DNA from: Papilionanthe hookeriana x Papilionanthe teres
Taxonomy: Eukaryota; Streptophyta; Magnoliopsida; Asparagales; Orchidaceae
Length of the DNA: 64,000 nt
Assembly: GCA_022702705.1 (NCBI GenBank)
Contig: CM040421.1
Span: 75,696,121 to 75,760,120 of the forward strand
Reading direction: 5' to 3'
Within the stretch, counting starts at the first letter, position 1, and every line of letters starts with the position of its first letter. Position numbers and translations under genes: made by a program. Shown in pieces: positions 11,421 through 24,000 of the stretch. The notes under the pieces are model-generated. The model saw only the letters and a program-made list of their open reading frames with translations. It did no database searches and had not been told where the DNA came from.

Positions 11421-14034
11421 CACCACCCCCTCACGGCCATGAGGGGAGAGTTGCAAAAACCTTGCCGAAACTCTGCCAAAATTGTTCCAAACCCTTCTCC
11501 ACCCTTAGAGCGACTTGATCCCCGGTGTCAATTTACCCTAATCCCCACCGACAAAATCCAATTTCTCAACCGAAATTCCACCCAAAACCAGGACACTTCT
11601 CCACAGTGGATCAATCCTCAAATTGATTGGTCCTACACCTTCACCGGACCAAGAGAAGGTGTCTACCAAGCAAAAGCCCCATCTCCGGGCCACCCGGCTT
11701 GTTCCGGACTCCAAAGGTTGTGATCGACCTTGGTGAAAATCACACCTGTGCAATTCACCACATCCCCAGTGCTTCATCCCTAGCCTCCCGCAGCCTCCAA
11801 CGAACGTGCCGAGCATCTCCGATCGAGGCTTCACCTCTCGCAGCTAAGGTATGGATCAATTCTTCATCCCGAGCTTCTAAACATTCTCCATTTCAAATGA
11901 GTCAATTTCAATAAACATTAGCCGTATAGATGTGTTCGTCTCTTCAAGACGAATCCATAGTAGTATAAGAACATAAAAATCCATGGAGAATCGAGTGAGA
12001 TCTTGGGGCTAGAAGGTGGACGGTTCTCGGGTTAGGAGGCTTGGGGACGATGAACGGATGCCGTTCATTTAATACACGCTGCGGACGGACGGCTCGGATG
12101 GCGTCGGACGAGGAGATGATACATGAACCGCGGGCCGCGTGGCGCCGAGTCGAAGGCGGCGTCAAATGGGAGCGCGCCGCGTGTGCATTCGGAGCTGCCG
12201 AGGTTGACATGGCGCCGCGTCACTTAAATAGGAAAATAGGGTATTTTCTGATTTATTTAATTCCCTAAACTTCAAAAATCCATATCTTTGTGTAGAAAAA
12301 TCACAAAAATAAAATAAAAATACCCTCTTTCTCAGTGAACAGAGGAGAGTAATGTGGAAAAGAAATTAATTAATTTTGTTTAGTATTTTATTTTTAATTA
12401 ATTATTTACTCCCTGCATTGTTTTAATTCTCCATGCATTCATACAATTCACCATGGCATGAGACCATAGGGCTTTTGAAGCCTCCGAACTTTGGAACATT
12501 CCCCGAATTTTCCAAGGTCGAGGCCACCTCTGTGAAAAGTTATTTATTTTTCAAATGCATATTGCTGTTTTGAGTATTTTAATTCCAAAAATTAGCATGT
12601 TGTGAAATAAATTCTAGGAAAATTTGGTGATGTTCCTTATGACCAGAGAACCCTAAGAAAAATAGGACTTGAGTTAGTTCACTTAAAATAACCCTAATTG
12701 GCTTAAATACCCAAAATTGGACTCTAATTAATTAGAGTTAACCATAGATCAAATTGACTTGAAATCAATTCTCCACTGACCTTTAGGATCAGAGGAACCC
12801 ACCATAAAAGTTTGAAGTCAATTGGACTTGGTTAGCCCTACTAAATGGGTTGATTAAGCCATTTAGTCATTTTAAACTTTAAAAATTCATAACTTTCAAA
12901 ATACCTTTCAAAAATTCACCAAATTGGTTTTGGAGCCTCTCTGATATCGGAGGAATTTAAGAAAATCAAAATTTCAATTTTCTAAAAAAGTTGATTTTTC
13001 ATCATTATTTTAATATTTTAATAATTAAAAATAATAAAAATCACAAAAATAATAAAATTCACCAAAATGTCATATTTTGAAATTTAATCACTTAGGAACA
13101 AACCCCATATTTTTCTTAGGTCTATTTAATGAGATATTAAATTTTAAAGCCTTAGGGTAATTTTAAAAATTAAAAAAAATGTATTTTCTAGCATTTTCAC
13201 TAAAATAATTATAATAAATCAAAGAAAAATCAGAAAATTGTAAAATTTGGTTCTCTGGAATCCTTGATATCAGAGAGAATTTTAAAAATTATAAAATTCA
13301 TTTTTCAACTTATATTTTATTTTTAAATTAATTAATACTCCAGAACTTAAAATAATTCTAATAAATAAAATATAATTCAAAAAATCACAAAAATTGGTCT
13401 AAGTGGTCCTCTGGTCATTAGAAATGTCCCATAATTTTCTTAAGGACATAAACCTTCCCTTGGTCATATTATTAAATTTTCCTTGGAAATCCTTATTTTC
13501 CACCAAAAATAATTATATAAATAAATTAAATACAGAAAAATCACATTTTCTCCTCTAATGTCTTTATTGACATATGAGTGAAGTAACATAAAAATTTCAA
13601 GTTCATTTGAGCTCAATTTAGTGAGTTATGAAATTATTAGGCTCGAAGAGCAAAATGGTAATTAAAATCTTAACCCTTTAATTAAAACTTTAGGCTTAAT
13701 GAAATTAATAGGCAAAATATTTGATTTTAACTTGATTTGGATGATTGAAATTTAGATAATTAAGGGGTAGAAACCTACTAAACAATTTAAAACAATTTCA
13801 ATAAACCTTAATTAAATAATTAGTTAAATTTGGAAGAATAATAAAATTGGAATTATTAAAATAGGGATATTATTAGGAGGAGATTTATTCTTTAATTTAA
13901 AAATCCCTAAATTAATCATCCCAATAATATTTAATTCCTAATTAAAATGATAATCCAAGTTTAAGATTTAAAATGCTAAAAGACTTAATCATTAAATTAA
14001 ATTAAAGTTAAATTATTTAAAACAAATTCCTCTA

Positions 14035-14340
14035 AAATTAAAAATTAAATTAAAAATTAAATTAAAAATTAAGAATTAAATTAAACTAAATTAAATTAAA
14101 TTAAATTAAATTAAATTAAATTATATTATATTATATTATATTATATTAAATTAAATTAAATTAAATTAAATTAAATTAAATTAAATTAAATTAAATTGAA
14201 ACTAAATTAAATCAAATTAAATCAAATTAAATTAAATTAAACTAAATCATATTACATTAAATTAACTTAAGTTAAATTAATTTAAATTAAACCACATTAA
14301 ATTAAATTAAGTTAAATTAAATTAAATTAAATTAAATATA
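14035..14340. repeat. TAAAT/AAATT pentanucleotide array in D 5' LTR
   Basis: A long run of ATTAA-type pentamers has variant blocks (TTATA, ATCAA, ACTAA). The 3' LTR copy at 34322-34600 is shorter and lacks some units, so the array length has changed since insertion or differs by assembly. Confidence 0.9.
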
Positions 14341-16464
14341 AAGACATGAAGAATTCAAAAATAAATCTAAAATAACTTGAACACTATTCCAAACTTAAAT
14401 CATTAATTTGAACTTAAATTTGAATCACAAATCATTAAATATCATTTTGCCCTTAGGAGCTTTTACTATTATAACTCCTAAATGGAGTATCAAGTGAAAT
14501 GACACTTCACTCATAAGGATATTCAAACATCCTAATTCACCGAGCAAGAAATAAAACTTAACTCAAACACCTCTGATGATTAATTCACTTGAACAATGTA
14601 ATTCATTTGGACTTAGGACAATTCCCGAAATATTGAAAGGATGTTTAAGATTCGTCTTAAACACTTCCTCAATATGATGGAATGTCCTTAAGAACAAATC
14701 GAGCTTAGTTGTTCTTTGGTGAAGAAATCATCCTTAAAACCAAAATCAAGACCTAGACGTCATAGGAGATGACTAGCTATAGGATTAGGAACTTGGTAGA
14801 AAACCATAACCTTTCCCTTAGCTTTACCTAGGAACTTACTTTAAATGCTTAAATATTCTAACCGTGTTTTCAAGTGCGACTTGGGATGACGGGAAGACCC
14901 TCCGTGTACGCTTTTATTTTATTGCGATTTACTCTATCGCAATTTATTTAATCGCATCACACTTACTTTTCTTGCATGATAAACAACAGTTGCATGAAAA
15001 CCTACACCTTTAGGACGTAAACCAAAACTCGAAACCCATAACTAAATTAAAAGACACTACAAGATAAAATTCATCGCCACAACATTCAAAATATAAAATA
15101 ACTCAAAATTTAATCACAAACAAAACAACAAAACTACAACTACAACTAAATTAAAACGTCTCATCGAATGATCGGGAATACCTCGGATGATGTAACCCAC
15201 GTGTTGCTAACGGGATTTCCCACTGGTCCAAATGAAAGTGCGGAACTCATTTAGCTGAGTTTAGCAAATTCATCCGGACTAAGTGAATTCGATGAAAATA
15301 ACGGTGCCGGGATGACGGAACCGTGGGATCTTAATCGGTTCGTTTAATCAATTTTAAGACTCGTTTTAATTAAAATATTAAAGACACATGGAAATTAAGA
15401 CTTTCTCTAAAACCAAACACTTCTCTCATCTCATGATTTATGACTTCTACAACTAAACCTCTCGCAACAACAAGGAGCTCGGAGCATGGTGGGCAAGCAC
15501 GACCATCGTCATCAAGCAAAACCCGAGTCTACTTCAAAGAAACTTTCCTTAGAATTAAATAACCAAGCCGTAGGACTTCGAGGTAGCTTGCCTAGTGCAA
15601 CATAAATCCTCAACTCTTCGTTAGGCATTTGCATGATCATATCATGTAAATTAAGCCCTAACCGGTCTTAGGAATCCGAGGTAGTCGTCCGATACGACAT
15701 AAACCCTCACATCTTCGAGGCTATTTGTATGATTTTATCATACGAATATAAGTCCTAACTAATTAAAATTGGCAAGATCAAAATATTAAATAAACATTAG
15801 TACTTTCCTAAATTCAAGCCAAACAATAGGATAGTTTGGGAAGTTGCCAAGATTCTTCTTGGATCCTCAGCTTCTCCTACTTTCTTCCATTGGACTCCTA
15901 AAAATAAAATGTTCCAAATTTGATCCATTCCCTATTGAAATTCCATAATTCAATCCCTCGAAAATTTAAACTTTGCAATTCTCGAGAGTAGAACTACCGA
16001 TTATTATCGAGAGTTTTCTTAGTGATTCCCATCACTTAAGATGTAATTAACTATGTGGGCTCGCCCTTATAGGGAACTTTAAGAACCCGGGTAATATAAA
16101 CCTCGTTTAATGTTTTCATATTAAACGGGGAATTTGTCGGCTTATAAAATTGGTTCGCGGACCAAACGGATGTCACAAACCTTTCTAGTTTATTTAATCG
16201 AGCCCCATTATCAAGCAAGGTGTCTATTCTTCGGGATGGATACACGGTTTATGGTGCGGCGCTCGTTTATATAAACTATTCGGGATGTGAGATCAGCTTG
16301 ATTTCATATCTTAAAATTTTCAAATTTAAAATTATTTTCAAAATCAAATACTACTTTTCAAATTATTTATTTAAATTAAATTAAAATTCGCCGACAATTT
16401 CGTAGCGACCCCCCTTTTTCAAAATAAAACACTCAACCTAAAAAAAAAAAAATATGCCGACATA

Positions 16465-16486
16465 TTTCTGGCTACTCCGCTGGGGA
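16465..16486 (+). promoter_or_regulatory. Primer binding site of element D (tRNA-Arg type)
   Basis: TGGCTACTCCGCTGGGGA follows the LTR end after a few bases. It resembles the TGGCGACTCTGCTGGGGA type complementary to plant tRNA-Arg, used by Ogre/Tat elements (family knowledge). Two positions differ. Confidence 0.75.
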
Positions 16487-16974
16487 ATAGTTCCTCTCTC
16501 CTTTTTCATCAAATATTTATGCTTTCAAAAAATCGGTAGTGTATCCATGTCCCAAATGGATCAAACTACCCTTCTTTCCGTTGGAATACTATGTTCATTT
16601 CTACCTTGAACGAGTATAGCCAACATTCTCTCGGATTTAGGAGCCACTGTTTAGACACCCCTAAACAGAGAGGTTCCGAGATCCTTTTACCTCATTTCGA
16701 GGTGGGGTGGACCCCAATAAGTGTTAGTTTAGAGTAATCCTTCGAGTCGAGAAGTCTTGCATAAGACTTTCTTTTCCTTTCCAACTCGAATCGATTCATT
16801 ACCTTCTCTACACCTTTGAACATTCCGTTCTAAATAAACAAACCTTCTAATGAACGACTCTTTTAATAAATATACATGAAACAAGAATGTGTTCGGACTC
16901 TTTTCGATTCCTTTCTTTTCGTCCTGATGAGAAGGAGCACAACTTGGGACTGACAATCGAATCTACCTTGCGAA
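16487..16974 (+). other. 5' untranslated leader of element D
   Basis: No ORF of note is on the plus strand. Positions 16647-16668 form a perfect 8-bp stem (CTGTTTAG/CTAAACAG) with a six-base loop, followed by a GAGGTTCCGAG segment. Such hairpins near the start of retroelement RNA often act in dimerisation or packaging; this is inference only. Confidence 0.5.
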
Positions 16975-18225
16975 ATGGAAGCCCCAAAGCTGATTTTCTC
17001 CTTCACCAACGGACCGGACTTCGCCGTTTACAAGGATGAGCCGCCCGACAATGGGATCATCCGGCTTGGACAAGGATTCGAGAATACAAATGTCAAGATC
17101 GCCGACGTTACCCTTTTCGCACCGATGGACAAAGTGTCGAAGCCGAGAAACCCATGATTGAATTCAACCTTAAATCAACTCAAGAATTTCCCCTCCGCAA
17201 AGGGTTCCAGTCGAGAGGAGTACCGCTGTCCATAGAAGGACCGTTATCTCTACCCCCACCGGTCTAGTCGTCTCTGCACCTACCCCGGCTCCCGCCAAAC
17301 CGAAGGGGAAGGAAGTCCAAATTTGTAACGAGCATGTTACCGCGGAGGGTACGGATTTCGTGCAAGACCTTCGTTTTTGAAATCGGGTCCACCTCAAGGG
17401 TTCCACCCCTAACACGGACTCGGAGGAGAAACAGAGGCGGGAAGATCGCCGTGAAGGCCGGAGCCGCCGAAGTCGCTTTCCTAGAAGAAATTCCCGAGTA
17501 CACACCACTACCCGAGTACATACCATTGTCCGAGTATACACCCCTTTGGAAGGGAGCAGCATTCCATCCCCTTTCCGCCGCAGCTCGACGAGGAAAATGT
17601 CCGCGAACTGCCTCTACATTACCTCGGCCCGCATACTATAACGACAACGAAAGAAGAGGGCTAGGATTACACCACTCGCCCGATTACGATCGTGATCGAA
17701 AAGTTAGCGAAGAAGGAAAGATGCCCCGTGTCGGAAATTTTAAGAAGGATAGGGCGGGTGCCGCCCAAATCTCGTCTCGGGCCGCGAGTAGAATCTCGCT
17801 ATCGCTGCGGAAGAACCAAATAAGAAAATGAAGGCTAGCCCACCTGTTGTTGTTTCGTGTTTACGCATCGGGAGGACACCACCTTCCAAAGCATTCGAGC
17901 CGACGGACCTTCCGGTCCCAGGCCTCCGTCGCTAAGAAGGATGGTATGGCGTCCCACTACCGCCGATTAAGACCGAAACAACGATCGAAAAGGAAAGTCT
18001 CGTCGAGAGACTTGAGTCCGAAGAAAGTGCTACTGCAGTAAAGGGGACTCATGAGAAAGAAACTCGACAATTATCACATGACAACTGCAATGAGGTATAG
18101 AAAAGACCTCTAGAAGATGCTATGGAAAAGTTAAGAACTGATATTCGGCGACTAGCGAGGGAAAGAGAGGAGAAATTCGGAGACGAAGTTGACTCGTCAG
18201 AGTTCATGGATGATGAGTATGCGTA
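16975..18225 (+). pseudogene. ORF1 of element D upstream of gag, fragmented
   Basis: A start codon at 16975 opens a frame beginning MEAPKLIFSFTNGPDF; it stops at 17157. Further coding-like pieces follow in other frames, including an EYTPLPEYIPLSEYTPL repeat near 17490-17550 and an acidic end EEKFGDEVDSSEFMDDEYA just before 18225. Its position ahead of gag fits the extra ORF1 of Ogre elements, whose function is unknown. I recognise no domain. Several frameshifts and stops separate the pieces. Confidence 0.55.
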
Positions 18226-18232
18226 AATTAAC

Positions 18233-19822
18233 ATGGTAGAAACACGAGCTTCGTCGACTTCACAAGGTGCTCCTCGCAACTGCAGTAAAGAGAGGAGCCG
18301 AAGTAATGAGGAGGCAACTTCAAGAGAAAGATGATACGATCGCCCGGATGGCGAAAAGGATGGAAGAGATGGTCGTAGCCCTAGCCACTCTCCGTAGTCG
18401 GTTCAACCCCAAAGAGAAACACCCCCGGAAGTTATTCACATTGTAGATGGAGGAAAGGAGATTACATCCGTCAACTGGGATGATCAATTAAAGAAGGATG
18501 CAACACAAAGTATGATTCCGTAAAAGGATATCAAGAGCTTGGTAGAACAACGAGAGTGCGAGAAGCCTTAGCACAATCAAAGAGCGGGACATCCATTCGG
18601 ACGGGTAGACCTTACCCCGAAGAATTCGACGCCGTCCAATATCCGAAGGGCTTTGTACCACCTCCGTTCAAGACCTTCGATGGAACCGGAAACCCTCAGC
18701 AAGCATGTTGCACATTTTCGTGCCGCTTGTTGCAATGCCGGCGGAAGTGATGCTTTACTCTTCCGACAATTTGTCGCCGACTCGTCGTGGATCGCCTTGA
18801 TTGGTATGCGGAATTACCAAACGGTTCGGTGAAGACATTTTCGAATTAGAGAACCTCTTCATCAAGCGATTTGTCGGAGCTCAGCACCACATCACTATAG
18901 TGATTTAGTGGTAGAGAAGCGTGCCGAATGAAACCTCAGTGGACTACATACTTCGATGGAGGAACCTAAGTATGAAGTGTGAGCCACGAGTACAAGAACA
19001 AGCATGCAATCGGCATTTTACTAAAAAGCATCCATGGCCCGATAAAGACTTCTCCTCAAGGGATTTACTATTAAGACTTTCGAGAAGTTGTTAAGCAAGG
19101 CCGGAAGCTTGCAAGAGGAGGCAAAGCAATTAAGCTTCACCGATAAAACAGATAAACAGAAGCCCGTGAAAACTTTTGAAAAGAAGTCCGGGATCGTCGC
19201 AGTAGTCGATAAAGGCAAGCAACCGATACAAATATCGTCAGAACGACCGCAGCAACCTCAACAGAATTACCAGCAACCCCGACCCAGCTATCAGTCATCT
19301 CAACAGTATGAACAACCGCCCCGTCCGCAACGTACGTTAAGGGAGCTTCTGAGCAGGGAGTATCCATTCAAGAATGAGGCAGTGCCGAAAATGTTCCGCA
19401 GTTTGATGAAGACTCCAGATTTCCAACTACCGGAACCTAAGAGACCAGAAGAAGTCGACAAGAAAGGTGATCCCAACTTTTGCCCTTACCACCGGATGCT
19501 TGGGCATAAGATAGAAGATTGTATTACCTTCAAGAGTTGGCTCAACGACAATCTTCGGAAAGGGAATATAACGATCCCGAAGGAGTACATGAAGGAACCC
19601 CGTAAAGGAGGTTCCGTCAATGTTATCTCGACGGATCTCATTGTTCCGATAGATCCCTATGCGACCGATGATGGATGGACTACCGCTTGGACAAAGTCTT
19701 CGAAGAAGATTTTAGATCGCATCCAAACCACTTCGGTGCGAGCTTCAACTCGAGTTCGAAACCCGTCAAGTCTGCGCGCTATCACTTGCGATAGAAGAAC
19801 AACCTCAACAAGAGACAATTGA
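18233..19822 (+). pseudogene. gag of element D, frameshifted
   Basis: The likely start is the ATG at 18233 (MVETRASSTSQGAP), typical of Tat-type gag. A probable coiled coil follows (LQEKDDTIARMAKRMEEM, about 18300-18400). The capsid-like domain comes next (18590-19070): YPKGFVPPPFKTFDGTGNP, WYAELPNGSVKTF and LFIKRFVGAQ. A 244-residue open frame (19088-19822) has a Gln/Pro-rich linker and the CPYHRMLGHKIEDC zinc-knuckle-like motif. The capsid part needs at least two frame changes as read. Gag would assemble the particle around element RNA. Confidence 0.82.
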
Positions 19823-20625
19823 AGAAAAGAAGAAAATCGACGAAGAAGAGAAGACCGAGGCACCTAAGGCTAGTACTAGGGGCCGCTTATCCTAGGATAG
19901 TTGTTTCCGATTCGGGGAGAAATCCCTCGAACTTCCGACTCGTATGATTATCCGCCCACTCCGGTGGGATCTTATAATGATGAGGGTTATGGCGTTGGCT
20001 ACGTTTTCGATCGTTTCTAACGATTACGTAACTAGCGACAATCAACCTAATCCGGACGTCGATTCCGATACAAATAACAATTCTCAAGTCATACACAATC
20101 TCGACGATCGCAATGATGAAGAAGACATCCACCAGAAGGCTACGAGAGTTCAACAAGCAACGAATCTATTCGCGAGTTTCGAGGAACCCCAATCACAATA
20201 GAGTTAGAGCCTTCGGACTCCGAAGCTAATCCTCGAAGAATCCGTCATTCCAATTCAGGAAGAGACACCAACAGAACTCAATGCTAAATTCGAAGAAATC
20301 ACGAAGTCAACTTAAGAAGTGGAAGAGTTCTACCTCCGAGAATGGGTCCAAAAGACAAAGGAAAGCGGTGGTTGTTCGAGAAGAACCAACCCTGCAGAAG
20401 AAATACCCATTCGAGAAGAGAACGAGACACATGAAAACAAAGTGGATTACAACGTGCTAGCCCATCTTAGGAAACTACCAGCCAAACCGAGCATCTACGA
20501 TGCTCTCATCTTATCAAAGGAGATGAGAGAAGCTCTGATCAAGGCCTTACTTGATCCGGAAATTTGCTTAGCTCAAATGGCCGGAGAGTCCTTAGATGAG
20601 GTTTGCTCGTTAAAGGAACAACGAG
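19823..20625 (+). pseudogene. Gag-protease linker of element D
   Basis: Coding-like but frame-broken sequence lies between gag and protease. An open stretch at about 20319-20640 includes DYNVLAHLRKLPAKPS, YDALILSKEMREALIKAL and ETHENK motifs. These are typical of the region before the protease in Tat-type polyproteins. No separate gene is indicated. Confidence 0.6.
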
Positions 20626-21918
20626 GTGTTACCTTCACGGACAACGACCTACTACTTGGGACGAGCAGACCACAACCGACCATCGTACATTTCGCTTACA
20701 ATCGGGAAGTTTACACTCTCCGGAGTATTGGTGGATCCAGGAGCATCAATCAATATAATGAATCTTCGAACGCTAGCATACTTGGAAATCGATGCTCGCG
20801 AGCTCGAGGCGGACAAAATGTTATTAAGAGGATTCAACCGTAAAGGAGAAAGAGCCCTCGGCTCAATAACACTGCTAATGAAGACCGGTGACTTAGCAAA
20901 GACAACCGCGAAATTTCACATAATCGATTCGAAACGTCGTTCAACGCTCTACTCGGGCCGACCATGGATACATGAAAACAGGATGGTACCATCATCTCTA
21001 CATCAATGCATTAAATACTACGACGGAGGGGAACAGTGTATTAAAGGTGACTTACAACCGTTCTCCGTACATGAAATCGGAATCCATGAAGATGCAGCTT
21101 ATTATGCACCTCCGAAGAAAATAGTCTTCTCCAGAGATACCATAACAAATGAAGCAAAGGAAATTTGGGACAACGAAGAACCTGAAGTTCTAGTCCAACA
21201 GTCACTCACCACTCCCTTACGGCGAGATGGTGAAGGTTTCTCCACAACTCGCATCCGAGGTCGAGGCCGGGGACGAGGTCGTGGCGTAGACATTAGGACG
21301 ATTGGACGGAGGAAACCAGCCATTAATGTCGATCGGGAAGATAGTTCCGAAGAAGAAAAAGAAATCAAACAAGAAGCAGCGACAATAAGCCGGAAGAAGC
21401 CGCAATTCAGAATCCCTCTCGAAGATGAAAGAAACGAAGAATATAAATCGATGTACGAGAAGATTAACCACTATGTACATACTATGACTCTGACCCCGAT
21501 CCATTCTAATAAGATCGAGGGTATGGAGGTCAAAGAGGTACGTAGCGGTGGTGCAAAGCCCATCAAATTCTACCGTGGTGCTCCTTCCTCCAAAACTGAA
21601 AATAATATACAATTTGAAGATGCTACTTCATCAGAATTAATGGAGTTGCCTTTTGAGTGGTACTCTACCTGTGTTCAAAATTTAATTCAGCGTGGTTTCT
21701 TACCTCGACAATGGACAAAAGGTCAATCACAACGTTTTGAAAAATTATGGAATAACTCCGGTCGTCCACCCAACTCAAAACATGGTCTTGGATTCGGCAA
21801 AGTAGGATCAGTTGACGATACTGAATTTTGCTTGGTTGTCACCTGCGAGTCTAATGAAAACTGCATGGAAACTGCGAAGAACTCGAAGATTTGCAAATTG
21901 GAAACGCTCCACCAGTAA
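20626..21918 (+). CDS. Protease-containing ORF of element D (430 aa, open)
   Basis: This is the longest open frame in the window. The protease catalytic block is VLVDPGASINIM (residues about 35-46), followed by a hydrophobic strand and a GRPWIH block (about 108-113). DPGAS replaces DTGAS/DSGAS. Residues about 210-225 are an RG repeat (RGRGRGRGRG), and about 375-390 show a GLGFGK motif resembling a short G-patch, as known near the protease of some retroelements. The true translation start is unclear because this is part of a polyprotein; the given start is the first ATG of the open frame. The protease would mature Gag-Pol. The last third is more A+T-rich than the rest. Confidence 0.78.
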   Translation: MLPSRTTTYYLGRADHNRPSYISLTIGKFTLSGVLVDPGASINIMNLRTLAYLEIDARELEADKMLLRGFNRKGERALGSITLLMKTGDLAKTTAKFHIIDSKRRSTLYSGRPWIHENRMVPSSLHQCIKYYDGGEQCIKGDLQPFSVHEIGIHEDAAYYAPPKKIVFSRDTITNEAKEIWDNEEPEVLVQQSLTTPLRRDGEGFSTTRIRGRGRGRGRGVDIRTIGRRKPAINVDREDSSEEEKEIKQEAATISRKKPQFRIPLEDERNEEYKSMYEKINHYVHTMTLTPIHSNKIEGMEVKEVRSGGAKPIKFYRGAPSSKTENNIQFEDATSSELMELPFEWYSTCVQNLIQRGFLPRQWTKGQSQRFEKLWNNSGRPPNSKHGLGFGKVGSVDDTEFCLVVTCESNENCMETAKNSKICKLETLHQ

Positions 21919-23032
21919 TTCGAAGAAGAGATCAAATCTACGATAGATGAGTTAACGGAAGTTAACTTAGGTACTAGCGAAGAACCTAGACCTACCTTTG
22001 TTAACTCCTTACTCAATAAAGAAGACTCGAAGAAATAATCAAGTTATTAATGGAATTCAAAGACTCGTTTTGCTTGGAGCTACGATGAGATGCCGTGTTT
22101 AGCTCCGCAGGTCGCAGTCCATAAGCTGGGGTGGATCCCGCTTCGTTCCAGATCGGACAAGGTCCCGGAAGAATGCGTCTAGAAATCGAACAACAAGTCA
22201 TAGCCGAAGTTAAAAAGCTAATAGACGCTAAATTTGTCCGTGAAGAACAATACCCGACTTGGTTAGCCAACGTGGTACCGACCGTGAAGAAGAATGGTCG
22301 ATCGAATTTGTGTGGATTTCGTAGATTTAAACAAGGCATGCCCGAAAGATGAATTCCCTCTACCGATCCCGTAATTAATGATCGACATTGCTTCAACACA
22401 TGAAATATTCTCGTTCATGGATGGATCTTCGGATACAATCGAAAAAAATGGCTCCAGAAGATGAAAAACTTACAGCATTCGTAACGCCGATCGGGGTATA
22501 TTGCTACACACGGTGATGCCATTCGGATCGAAGAACGCAGAGCAACCTACCAGAGAGCAATGACAAGAATTTTTGATGATCTCATCCACAATCAAGTCGA
22601 ATGCTACGTGGACGATGTGGTCATCAAAAGCAAAGTAAAGGAAAACCACTCGTATGATTCGAGAATTGTTTTCGAACGATTAAGACAATTTAACCTTAAG
22701 ATGAATCCCTTAAAATGCGCCTTCGGCGTCACCTCCGGAAATTCTTAGGATTCGTTGTCCGACATCGTGGGATTGAAATCGACCCGGAAAAGATTAAAGC
22801 TATCTTAGAAATGCCACCTCCCGGAACCTTAAAACAACTACGATCTTTTCAAGGGAAGTCGGCATATCTTCGACGCTTTATCTCAAACTTGTCGTGTAGG
22901 TGTCAGCCTTTCTCGGCACTAGTTAAAAAGGACGCCAAATTTATTTGGGAAGAGAAATGCCGGAGGGCCTTCGAGGACATTAAACAATACTTAATGACAC
23001 CTCCCGTCTTAGCAGCCCCGAGCCTCGTGTAG
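21919..23032 (+). pseudogene. Reverse transcriptase of element D, frameshifted
   Basis: After a stop at the end of the protease ORF, coding continues with EEIKSTIDELTEVNLGTSEE and FAWSYDEMP-like blocks. The palm follows: KLIDAKFVREEQYPTWLANV, ICVDF (shifted frame near 22300), ACPKDEFPLP, and the catalytic YVDDVVIKSK near 22605-22635. The thumb and connection are at 22715-23032 (FLGFVVRHRGIEIDPEKIKA, YLRRFIS). Frame changes occur near 22300, 22450-22550 and 22730. This would be the DNA polymerase of the element. YVDD is intact but the frame is not. Confidence 0.85.
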
Positions 23033-23330
23033 ACCGCTAATACTTTATACCGCGGCTTTAGACGACTCTCTCGGAGTCTCGTTAGCCTGTGTCAATGATG
23101 AGGGTAAAGAAAATGCTCTTTATTACCTAAGCCGTCGTTCATCGCCGACGGAAATAAGGTATCCCGCAATCGAAAAGCATTGTTTAGCCCCGATCTTCGC
23201 CGCTCAAAAGCTCGTGCACTACATGCTTTCTCATAAGGTCAACTCTGATCTCGAAATTTAATCCATCGCAATACTCGATGACCCGTCCAACGCTTTCCGG
23301 CGGACTCGCTGATGGTCAATGATATTATTG
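23033..23330 (+). pseudogene. First (gypsy-type) RNase H of element D, degraded
   Basis: Readable pieces in the frame after RT include LYTAALDDSLGVSLACVNDEG, ALYYLSRR, YPAIEKHCL and AAQKLVHYM. These correspond to the standard Ty3/gypsy RNase H with its conserved acidic residues. No frame is open across the whole domain. Confidence 0.65.
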
Positions 23331-23459
23331 CAATTCGATATAACTTTCGTGCCTCTCCGTGCCGTAAAGGGACAAGTCCTGCAGACTTCCTCGCAAAGAC
23401 ACCCTTTCGCCGGCGAATCGCCTCTCAATGACGACTTGCCGGATGAACAAATAATGAAC

Positions 23460-24000
23460 CTAGAAGACCCCGATGATCGACGTTGGGAATTGTATTTCGA
23501 CGGAGCATCTTCGCCGCATAAAGACGAAGAATCGCAAGTGATAAGTGCCCGTGAAGGCGTGGATCGGACTAATCTTTATAACACCGGAGCGGGGGATGTT
23601 AAGATACTCCTACCACTCGACGAGCCGTGTACAAACAACGAAGCAGAATACGAAGCCCTCATAACAGACCGGAATTAACTATTCAAATGGGTATAACAGA
23701 CATCAACATCTACGGGGATTCGCAGCTAATCATCCAACAGATCGCCGGACAATACAGAATTTTAAAACCAAGACTCGAGCAATACTTCTAGTATGCCATA
23801 CAGCTGTTGGAACAGATTCCGAATGTGACGATCTACAAAATTCCTAAAAGAAAACGCTTTAGCGGATGCGCTAGCTCGTCTCGCAAAAGAATTTGCCTGT
23901 TTGCAAGATGAATCAATGGAAGTGTCGGCTCACGTGACGTCAGTCCTATCACAGCTCGACATGTACACGATACACAAATCGAAAAAGGAAAAAGGATCAA
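23460..24000 (+). pseudogene. Second (archaeal-type) RNase H of element D, degraded
   Basis: The domain begins WELYFDGASS (first catalytic Asp), then NNEAEYEALI (the catalytic Glu block, near 23635-23660). In the next frame come GITDINIYGDSQLIIQQIAG (second catalytic Asp) and a degraded end near 23870-23900 (ALADALARLA-like). A second RNase H of this type between RT/RNase H and integrase is a known feature of the Tat lineage. The frame is interrupted after about 23678. Confidence 0.75.

Larger units (their letters stand above)
9046..16462 (+). repeat. 5' LTR of element D (7417 bp)
   Basis: It starts TGTTGACCTCA after TGCCA and ends ATGCCGACA just before the primer site. It matches the 3' LTR throughout its length in the same order. 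From left to right it holds a C-rich stretch of CCCAAATT-like words (about 9600-10800), a TATA-like site (11413-11420), an A+T-rich part and a pentanucleotide array (14035-14340). No protein-coding gene is recognised in it. Confidence 0.95.

Noticed and set aside
11187..12268. Overlapping short frames in D LTR (also 31476-32555)
   Set aside because: They overlap on both strands, change between the two LTRs and include no known motif; they reflect higher G+C content.
17170..17562. Minus-strand reading frame of 130 residues opposite ORF1 of D
   Set aside because: It lies opposite coding-like ORF1 sequence, has no recognisable motif and low-complexity residues; treated as a shadow.
21919..22130. 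Ogre-type intron between protease and reverse transcriptase of D
   Set aside because: The stretch is readable as continuous coding sequence (EEIKSTIDELTEV, FAWSYDEMP) with frame breaks, so an intron is not supported here.
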